Shown here: positions 56,467 through 64,000 of the stretch, one piece after another
How the letters are laid out: every line of letters starts with the position of its first letter
Numbering within the stretch: the stretch's first letter is position 1
Source: Ignavibacteriales bacterium
GTDB lineage: Bacteria; Bacteroidota; Ignavibacteria; Ignavibacteriales; Ignavibacteriaceae
Direction of reading: 5' to 3'
NCBI GenBank assembly: GCA_016707285.1
Contig: JADJIA010000010.1
Coordinates: 51,472 to 115,471, forward strand
Length of the DNA stretch: 64,000 nucleotides
Notes under the pieces: model-generated
Told to the model about the DNA's origin: nothing
The model's database searches: none
What the model saw: the letters and a program-made list of their open reading frames with translations, nothing else
Translations under genes and position numbers: made by a program

Positions 56467-58860
56467 CACCGAAAGCTTCTCTCATCCCAATGAGAGGCTG
56501 GGCAATCACCTTAAAAGGGTTGCATGTAATGCGATCGGCGCCATCGACAGAGTGGATGCAAAATTCACAATAATCGAAAGTGATCTTCTAAGGAGGGCAG
56601 TGGCACTCGCTGCTGCTCTTCACGATCTCGGAAAAGCCACAACATTTTTCCAAAATTACCTGCTGACAGACGAACCTTTTGATAACGATTTAAAAGCACA
56701 TGCAAAACTCTCTGCAATTGTAACGAGAAGTTTGTTATCAGAAATGATAAAAAACAGTGTTCAAGACCCGGTGCTGAGGTTTTATCTCCCTTTGATCACT
56801 TTCCTTTCAGTCAAACGCCATCATGGAAATCTTGAAAATATTGGAGACGAAAATTATGTATTAGACAAGCAAAGAGAGAAAGAAGTCTTAACCAAACAAT
56901 TACAGTCGCTCAACCAAAATGATCTCAAATTGATTTCACAGTTGGTGAATGAAACTACAGGATGGGAGATTTCTCTTCCAACTTTGATTCAAGACTTTGA
57001 CATTAAAGGTTTACCGCCTCAATTAGGATAGCGTTTCAAAACCAAAATTCAATAAACTTGAATCAAATAAAAACTTGAATACTATTTTCTGGTTTTAACG
57101 ATTTATTCCACTCTTTTATACTCTGACAAAAGAGATGTTATAATTGGAGAAAAAGAATTTTTCCTTGCCGGATTACCGGATAATGTAGTTGAGAATTATA
57201 GAAAAAAGATGGGTTTTGTTCATCCCGGTCACGGCATAAATTCATACAAAGAAAAAGCCTATTTTGGTGTTCTCGATCAACTCAGCAAAATATTTGATGT
57301 CAATAAAAGAATTTATTCGATAACCCTTCCAACAGGATTGGGAAAAACTCTCACCTCTCTTAAGGCAGCACTGGCGATAAAGAAAAATTGGGTGATCAAT
57401 ATAAACTCGTTTTTACGATTCCATTCACATCCATAATCGACCAGACATATACAATTTACAGTGACATCTTCGAAACCACCAGGTCTGATGTTTTATTGAA
57501 ACATCATCATCTTTCCGAACCTGTTTATAAATCGGGAGATGATACTCTAGATGTAAATCAGAGTGAATTTATGATCGAGACATGGGATTCCAATGTTGTT
57601 GTAACAACTTTTGTGCAGTTGTTTGAATCTTTGATCACCAATTCAAAGTCAAGACTTCTGAAACTTCCAAATCTTGCCCATTCAATAATTATTCTTGATG
57701 AAGTTCAAAATATTCCCTACAAATATTGGAGATTAATCAATAACACTCTAAAAGTTTTTTCAAGTGTTTATGATGTCTATTTTATTCTTCTGACGGCAAC
57801 TCAACCGTTGATTTTTACCCCCGGAGAAGAAATTGATGAACTTGTACCGGAATATGATGATTACTTCAAAATCTTCAACAGAACAAAACTGTTTCAGCGT
57901 CTTGATCAGCCCATTGATACGATTGATGAATTGTTGGAGGAGATTATTTTGTTTGATCAAAATAATCCCAACAAAAACATTCTTGTTATTCTGAATACCA
58001 GACCCAATAGTATGGAGCTGTTTAAGCTAATTACAACAACTTTCCCGGATGATGAGTTATATTATCTCTCATCATCAATCTCACCTTTTGAGAGAAAAAT
58101 TATTATCGAACAAAAAATCAAAAACAATAAAAGTAAAAAACGGAAAATTCTTGTTAGCACTCAATTGATAGAAGCCGGTGTGGATATTTCATTTGATGCG
58201 GTTTTCAGAGAAGTTGCTCCTGTTGATTCCATACTTCAATCCGCAGGAAGAGCTAACAGGTACGGTAAAGAAAGTTCACCTGCTCCGGTAATTATTTTTC
58301 AGTTCTCAAAAAATCTTGATAAAAGTTCACTGATTTATGGTACCGAATTGATAAATGTCTCCAAAAATATTCTTTCAGCACTTGTTCCGGAAGCAGGACT
58401 TGAAGAGCAACATTTTCTTAATCTTATTGGCGAATATTTTAAGAGTTTAAAAGGATTTTCTGATAACCTCGAATGTCCCGTTCTTGATGCTGTTGAAAAA
58501 CTCAACTTTAAAGATATTGGTGAATTCAGCCTCATAAGTGAAAACAAAGATATGGTTTCAGTCTTTTTGTTTCTCAATAAAAATGCTCGAAAAATCTGGC
58601 AAACTTATAAATCAATCAGTTGTAAAGATATCCCATCCTATGAAAAGAAGAAAGAATTTGGTTTCATTAAAGCAGTGTTTTACGAGTTTGTAATAAATGT
58701 TCCTGTAAAGGAAAAGGAGAGAATTAACATCTTCAATAAAGAACCTGAATTTGGATTCTATCTTTGGGATCCGGAGTTGGAAGATGAATTCTACCAATAT
58801 TCTCCAACAGATTTTAAACTTAATACAGGTTTCCAAAAAAAGGCTTCAGCCGTATTATGA
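56444..58860 (+). CDS. cas3: Cas3 HD-nuclease/helicase, three frameshifts
   Basis: Cas3 degrades target DNA after Cascade binding. The HD nuclease domain is first: FSHPNERLGNHLKRV, LAAALHDLGKATTFF, HAKLSAIV, VKRHHGN. The SF2 helicase domain follows: TLPTGLGKTLTSLKAAL (Walker A), IIILDEVQNIPY (motif II, DEVQ), LLTATQPL (motif III), VSTQLIEAGVDISFD and SILQSAGRANRYG (motifs V-VI). One-base breaks lie near 57026-57027 (extra G; restores QLDSVSKPKF), near 57074-57076 (missing C; restores KNLEYYFLVLT) and at 57379-57381 (missing A; restores AIKEKLGDQYKLVF). The repaired length is about 805 residues. The last four bases overlap cas6. Confidence 0.88.
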
Positions 58861-59542
58861 AAAAAATAGATTATTGTGTGTTTCATTGTCCCGGCATCCA
58901 CTTAAAAGTGAGAGATGCTGTTAAACTTCGTGGATATTTTGGTAATCTTTTTATAGAAAGGTCTCCGTTGTTACACAATCATTTTGAAGATGGCACTCTC
59001 AGGTACAAATACCCGCTTGTGCAATACAAAATAATTGACGGTGAACCCTTTATTGTTGCGATTGACGAGGGCGCAACTCTTCTTCGCAAACTTTTTTTTG
59101 AAATCCGGGAAATTGTAATTGAAGGCGAAACTTTTCCAATAACTGAAAAATTCATAGGTTCCGATTGCAAATACATTGGTGTTGATGATGAACTCCACAC
59201 TTATTTCTTCACAACTAATTGGATGGCGCTTAACGAGGAGAACTTCACCAAATATAAAGATATGAGTCATAATCTTGAACGAAATGATTTTCTTAAAAGA
59301 TCCTTATCGGGAACTTATTGAGCCTGTTTAAATCTCTTGGACACCATGAAGAACAAAAAATTATGGCAATTGTTGATGTAAGAGGTGACCATTCAAACTT
59401 TAAGGAAAACAGGATGCTTGTTTTTAAAGGAGAATTTACCACAAATGTTCTGCTTCCTTCTTTAATCGGAATCGGGAAAGCCGTTTCCAGGGGCTTTGGT
59501 ACAATCAAAGAAAAAGGAATTGAAAATGTACTTGACAATTGA
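58857..59542 (+). CDS. cas6: Cas6 crRNA-processing endonuclease, frameshifted
   Basis: Cas6 cuts the precursor transcript in each repeat, leaving an eight-base handle (ATTGAAAC here). The first part (YCVFHCPGIHLKVRDAVKLR) and the C-terminal RAMP loop (KGEFTTNVLLPSLIGIGKAVSRGFGTI) are typical of this family; the Gly-rich loop is its signature. One missing A in AAAA at 59295-59298 restores FLKKILIGNLLSLFKSLGHH and joins both parts into about 228 residues. Unusually for I-B, cas6 lies between cas3 and cas1. It overlaps the cas1 start by 17 bases. Confidence 0.87.
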
Positions 59543-60566
59543 CTCTTATGGAGCTTTTATCCATGTTAAAGATGCCATGTTTGAAATTGTGATAAGGAGT
59601 GGTGAAAAAGAAATAAAAAGGCTCTTTTCACCAAAAAAAATAACGACACTTTCACTTAATCAAGGGGCATCGTTATCAGGTTCTGCTGTGGAATTGGCAC
59701 TTAAAAACAACATTGACATTATCTTCCTCGACAGGTTTAACGACCCTGTTGGGAGAGTCTGGTTTTCAGGTTTGGGTTCAACTACAAAAATCAGGAAAGC
59801 ACAATTATTTGCATCAGTAACTGAAACTGGTTTATACTTTGTTAAATCCTGGTTAACCACCAAAATTCAGAATAGAATCGACTTTATAACAAAACTGAAG
59901 AAACATCGTCCGGAAAGTAAAAAGATTATTGAAACCTGTCTAAACCAAATGGATTTTCATCTGGAAAAATTCTCCATGATCAGTGCTGAAAAAACAGCGG
60001 ATGTTGCTGATGATTTAAGAGGAATAGAGGGAACACAAGGCAGGTTATATTTTCAACTCCTCTCCGAGCTTATTCCGGCTGAATTCAAATTTGAGGGAAG
60101 GAGCTTTCGCCCCGCTAAAGATCATTTTAATGCTTTTTTAAACTACAGTTATGGTGTTCTTTACGGCAAAATTGAGAAAGCACTCATCATCGCAGGCATT
60201 GATCCCTATTTGGGTTTTTTACATAGAGATGATTATAATATGTTAAGCATGGTATATGATTTTGTTGAACCTTATAGAGCATTCTGTGAGGAAACAGTAT
60301 TTAAGCTGTTCTCTCAAAAAAAAGTTGCTAAAAAACATGCGGATCCTGTCTTAAACGGAATCCAATTGAATAAAGAAGGTAAAGCACTTCTGATTGAAGA
60401 ATTGACCAAAACATTTTCAGAAACCAAATTTAAGCATAAAAACAAAAATCAAACCCTTGACAATATCATTCGACTTGAAGCTCATGCGTTTGCAGCAAAA
60501 TTATTAAAAGAAAATTTTGATTATGCTGAATTTAAACATCTTTTTCATCAAATTTTCGGAGGAAAT
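59526..60566 (+). CDS. cas1: Cas1 integrase (frame continues into Cas2)
   Basis: Cas1 integrates new spacers. The 347-residue segment has the N-terminal beta domain (MYLTIDSYGAFIHVKD) and the helical catalytic domain with AEKTADVADDLRGIEGTQGR (Glu ligand), GIDPYLGFLHRDDYNMLSMVYDF (His, Asp) and IRLEAHAFAAKLL. No stop separates it from Cas2: KHLFHQIFGGNM reads straight into the Cas2 Met. If the T-run 60541-60545 were one base shorter, Cas1 would end FIKFSEEI at a TGA overlapping the cas2 ATG (ATGA), the same junction as cas3/cas6. Fusion versus read-through error is therefore unresolved. The annotated end is the last base before the Cas2 start. Confidence 0.93.
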
Positions 60567-60857
60567 ATGATTTGTTGGGTACTTTATGATATCGAAAGTG
60601 ATAAGGCAAGAACAAAATCCGCCAAGGCTTGCTTAAGAGCAGGATTAAATCGAGTGCAATATTCCTGTTTTGTCGGAGATATTGAAGAAAGTGAAAAAGA
60701 TGCTTTAAGAGTTGTTCTTGAAGATTTGATTGATGCAGATACCGACAAGGTCTATATCTTCCCCATGAACAGAAATGAATTTAGTCAAACAATCCTCCTG
60801 GGACAGGCATTCGACAAAAAGTATGTCTCCGGAGGTGTAAAAAATATGCTGCTTTAG
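60567..60857 (+). CDS. cas2: Cas2 (in frame with Cas1)
   Basis: A 96-residue Cas2 with the ferredoxin-like fold: MICWVLYDIESDKARTKSAK with the conserved Asp at the end of strand 1, LNRVQYSCFVGDI, and DKVYIFPMNRNEF. It bridges two Cas1 dimers in the adaptation complex. GGAGGAAAT precedes its own ATG, so it can be translated separately even if the upstream frame is open into it. Confidence 0.93.
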   Translation: MICWVLYDIESDKARTKSAKACLRAGLNRVQYSCFVGDIEESEKDALRVVLEDLIDADTDKVYIFPMNRNEFSQTILLGQAFDKKYVSGGVKNMLL

Positions 60858-60859
60858 CC

Positions 60860-61432
60860 ATGTTTAGTATCACTCCATCGGTTATTATTGAATATCTCTA
60901 CTGCCCAAGGTACACTTATTTTGAACATGTTCTAAAAATTCCACAATTTGAAGAAAAGTATTCCAAGGTGCTAAAAGGGAGAAATATCCATGATGAAAAA
61001 CTTGAACGGAACAAAGAATATCTGAGAAAAGATTGGTGTAACTGAAAAATTTCTTGATGTATTTCTCGCTGGTAATGTGATTAGAGGGATCGTCGATGAA
61101 GTTTTGTTTCTTAAGATGGCACAGCCGCAGCTTTGGGTTACAAATTTGCGGAATTTAAAGGCGAGATTTATGACACATATCTCACACAAATATATTGTTA
61201 TTCGCTTTTAATCAAAGAAAATACAGGCAGGGATGTTAACAGAGGTTATCTTGTTTATACAAGATCAAAAAACAAACTTGTGGAAATCCCCGTAACCTCG
61301 GTTGATCTTGAAAAAGTTGAAAAAACGGCAGGTGAAATACTGGAATTAGTTGAAACGGGAATTCTGCCGGACACAAAAGCGAACATTAAAAAATGTAATC
61401 TTTGCACCTATTCAAACATCTGTGTAAAATAG
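60860..61432 (+). CDS. cas4: Cas4 Fe-S nuclease, two frameshifts
   Basis: Cas4 trims prespacers and helps select PAM-adjacent spacers. Visible are the N-terminal YCPRYTYFEHVL with the first cluster Cys, GIVDEVLFL (metal Asp), YKFAEFKG (catalytic Lys) and CNLCTYSNICVK with the last three cluster Cys. Two indels break it. An extra A at 61027-61030 (repair gives EYLRKIGVTEKFLDVF) and a missing A at 61113-61114 (repair gives LFLKDGTAAA). The motif usually written DYK reads GYK here. Repaired length about 190 residues. Last cas gene, directly before the array leader. Confidence 0.86.
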
Positions 61433-61650
61433 TTTTGTACCATATTTAGTGTCTTCCGCAGTCAAAATTATTAAATTTTTCGAACTACCTCCTGTTAACC
61501 ATAAACAATACATAAAGTTACAACATTTTTTGGTTACGGAAACATTTAAAAAATCATCAATTTTAACCAATATCATAGAGTTGTTATCGAGTTTTTGATA
61601 GTGATTAATTCTGCTAAATTCATTAGTTTTAAGGGGTTAAAAAATCGACT
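61433..61650 (+). promoter_or_regulatory. CRISPR leader (AT-rich)
   Basis: A 218-base AT-rich stretch between cas4 and the first repeat, with long A/T runs and no coding potential. It should hold the array promoter and the integration-guiding element; the bases next to repeat 1 are GGGGTTAAAAAATCGACT. The direction fits array transcription on the plus strand. Confidence 0.75.
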
Positions 61651-64000
61651 CTTTTTGAGCTATATCCACAATAACAAGGATTGAAACCATTATCCTGTCT
61701 GGTTGGGCTTGGGAGAGTTTTTTGAGCTATATCCACAATAACAAGTTGAAACTTCCAACGATAATAAGTTCGTGGACTGCTTTTATAATCCTTTTTGAGC
61801 TATATCACAATAACAAGGATTGAAACGATCAGATTTGCCTGGGCAGATAAATGGAATCTGGCTTTTTGAGCTATATCACAATAACAAGTTGAAACTGTAG
61901 TAAACGGGGGCGAGTTATGGAATAAGTGCTCTACTTTTTGAGCTATATCACAATAACAAGGATTGAAACCTGAAAGGTACTCAATCTGTTTCTGCATAAA
62001 TAATACTTTTTGAGCTATATCCACAATAACAAGGTTGAAACATAAATTACGTCCTCTAATGTTGGATGTATAAGATGTTACTTTTGAGCTATATCCACAA
62101 TAACAAGGATTGAAACTCGAAAGTCTATTAGGTCTATTAAACAAACAATCGGACTTTTTGAGCTATATCCACAATAACAAGGATTGAAACATCCCATATC
62201 AAGATTTTCATCGTTGGGACTCTCACTTTTGAGCTATATCCACAATAACAAGGATTGAAACAGAACTTAAGCCGACCTTGGTGAATTGTGTCTCTTTTTG
62301 AGCTATATCCACAATAACAAGGATTGAAACTCGTCTTTGTCTTTTCTCTCTCGGAGCCCCTATGCTTTTTGAGCTATATCCACAATAACAAGGATTGAAA
62401 CCGCAAGGCATGATACAAGTACTTCAGGTAAGACAATCTTTTTGAGCTATATCCACAATAACAAGAAGTTGAAACACGTTCTTTTAGCTATTCACTTCTC
62501 AAATATTCCAAACTTTTTGAGCTATATCCACAATAACAAGGATTGAAAACTTGACTATGCTAATCATATGAAAACATAAGTTCTTTTGAGCTATATCCAC
62601 AATAACAAGAGACATGGAAACATGGATTTATACACTCAAGTCTGCATTTTTATGAATACCAAAGCTTTTTGAGCTATATCCACAATAACAAAGTTGAAAC
62701 AGAAAGTAAATTCAGAGCAAGTTTTTCTTAATCCTTTTGAGCTATATCCACAATAACAAGGATTGAAACAGATTAAAGGGCAGATTGTACAAGATGTAAA
62801 ACTTTTTGAGCTATATCCACAATAACAAGGATTGAAACATTAAGCGGTGTAGATATACTTGGCTGTTTTGGTACTTTTTGAGCTATATCCACAATAACAA
62901 GGATTGAAACAAAGTAAAGGACAAACCAAAAGTCGCCAAACTTTTTGAGCTATATCACAATAACAAGGATTGAAACCCGAAAAACTGTTTTGAGCTGTGT
63001 TCCTGAAGGTTGCTTTTGGGCTATATCCACAATAACAAGAGATTGAAACCACAGAATGGATACAATTTGTTCTCAGTAGATCTGAAATACTTTTTGAGCT
63101 ATATCCACAATAACAAGGATTGAAACGTAAGTGCATTATCCCCAATTAAGCTGCTCGGGTGTTCTTTTTGAGCTATATCCACAATAACAAGGATTGAAAC
63201 AAGAACCCATTCCACCGCCTCGTTTAAACCAAATAACTTTTTGAGCTATATCCACAATAACAAGGATTGAAACTTCATTTTTTCCGAAAATACTCCATTT
63301 AGAAATAACCGGTGACGCTTTCGAGCTATATCCACAATAACAAGGAAGTTTAAACATGTCTTCTCACTTACCACCAACTACAAGACCTACCTTTCCAAGC
63401 TTTTTGAGCTATATCCACAATAACAAGGGATTGAAACATATATCAGAATAAACCGGCCCATGTTCAAGCTGGTGACTTTTTGAGCTATATCCACAATAAC
63501 AAGGATTGAAACACTACATGAAGATGTTTCAAATTACTTTCGCAAGCTTTTGGAGCTATATCCACAATAACAAGGAGTTGAAACCCAGAATTTTCCTTGA
63601 ATTCAAAACCTTAACGCAGACAGACTTTTTGAGCTATATCCACAATAACAAGGTTGAAACTACCTTTCAGCTTCTTCCAGGTTTGTCACCTGATCTAACT
63701 TTTTGAGCCATATCCACAATAACAAAGGAGTTGAAACTATCTTTGACAAACAACGTTGAACCTTGGCCCCAGAGACTCTTTTTGAGCTATATCCACAATA
63801 GCAAGGTTGAAACCAAGCTACAAAGATTTAATGTCTCAAGAGCTTTTCTTTTTGAGCTATATCCACAATAACAAGGATTGAAACTGCAACTTAACAGACC
63901 AACACAGACACAAAGAACACTTTTTGAGCTATATCCACAATAACAAGGATTGAAACTGCAAGCCAATAGGGAGATGGACGCCGCAAGATTACTTTTTGAG
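61651..64000 (+). CRISPR. Type I-B CRISPR array, 32 full repeats plus a partial one at the edge
   Basis: The consensus repeat is 37 bases, beginning CTTTTTGAGCTATATCCACA and ending ATAACAAGGATTGAAAC. The first copy is 61651-61687. I count 32 full repeats and the start of a 33rd at 63992, with 32 spacers of about 30-43 bases; no spacer is repeated by eye. The 3' end ATTGAAAC is the usual crRNA 5' handle of I-B and III systems, so transcription is on the plus strand, with the newest spacers near the leader. Copies differ chiefly by indels: CC to C in TATCCACA (61791, 61862, 61934, 62941) and changes in AAGGATTG. The array continues beyond the window. Confidence 0.98.

Noticed and set aside
61800..63357. 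Minus-strand open frames rich in the phrase NPCYCGYSSK
   Set aside because: They are translations of the CRISPR repeat in successive copies (the repeat reads as a peptide), not genes.
63506..63706. Plus-strand 66-codon frame inside the array
   Set aside because: Made of two spacers and repeats; no ribosome site.
1..64000. tRNA, rRNA, riboswitches, insertion sequences with intact transposase
   Set aside because: I looked for cloverleaf-like GTTCGAATC segments, rRNA-like stretches and DDE transposase motifs and saw none that I could support.

Overview
The window looks like a piece of chromosome from the Ignavibacteria / Bacteroidota-Chlorobi group. Five secreted proteins carry the C-terminal sorting domain of the type IX secretion system (T9SS; NFPNPFNP-type motif, then a final GLY/VYFYRL..KK.LLxK block). 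Several promoters fit the Bacteroidota TTTG-N17-21-TAnnTTTG pattern. The rest of the content (MnmE, acyl-ACP desaturase, ClpB, MutS, PEGA/SUMF1 proteins) also fits this lineage. Species cannot be given from the sequence alone.

Layout. 1-455: gene-free, with inverted and tandem repeats. 456-4808: DUF559 protein and MnmE, an acyl-ACP desaturase, a pyrimidine-nucleoside phosphorylase (one frameshift). 4915-17753: a 1313-residue GH13 protein, a tiny membrane ORF, a T9SS-domain remnant, a secreted subtilase, a T9SS beta-propeller-like protein (one frameshift), an exported pullulanase-like GH13 enzyme, a solitary DNA methyltransferase. 17922-25474: a BamA-type barrel protein, ClpB, a TPR histidine kinase. 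26089-31698: two large T9SS cargo proteins. 32129-32429: a sigma-54 promoter, a 51-residue membrane protein and a terminator, forming a compact single-gene unit. 32442-46488: a tight minus-strand operon of nine co-directional genes laid out like the Pseudomonas Wsp system (MCP, MCP, CheW, CheR-TPR, CheW, CheA-REC, CheB). Its output is a REC-PP2C phosphatase instead of the WspR diguanylate cyclase, and a T9SS-targeted PPAD-like deiminase is translationally coupled at the end. 46706-52261: MutS and a SUMF1 / PEGA-SUMF1 pair. 52853-64000: a complete type I-B CRISPR-Cas locus (cas8b-cas7-cas5-cas3-cas6-cas1-cas2-cas4) followed by a leader and an array of 32 full repeats that runs off the end.

Quality caveat. 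At least a dozen genes or gene parts are split by single-base indels, nearly all in homopolymers, with the two halves otherwise intact. They are densest in the cas operon, and the CRISPR repeats also differ mostly by indels. This looks more like residual long-read error than gene decay, so split genes are annotated here as single genes with the break point given. The apparent Cas1-Cas2 fusion should be judged in that light.

The most interesting items are the Wsp-like operon with a changed output plus a secreted deiminase, the sigma-54-driven micro-gene with its upstream inverted repeats, the kinase-like domain fused to an outer-membrane barrel, and the indel pattern in the CRISPR repeats.
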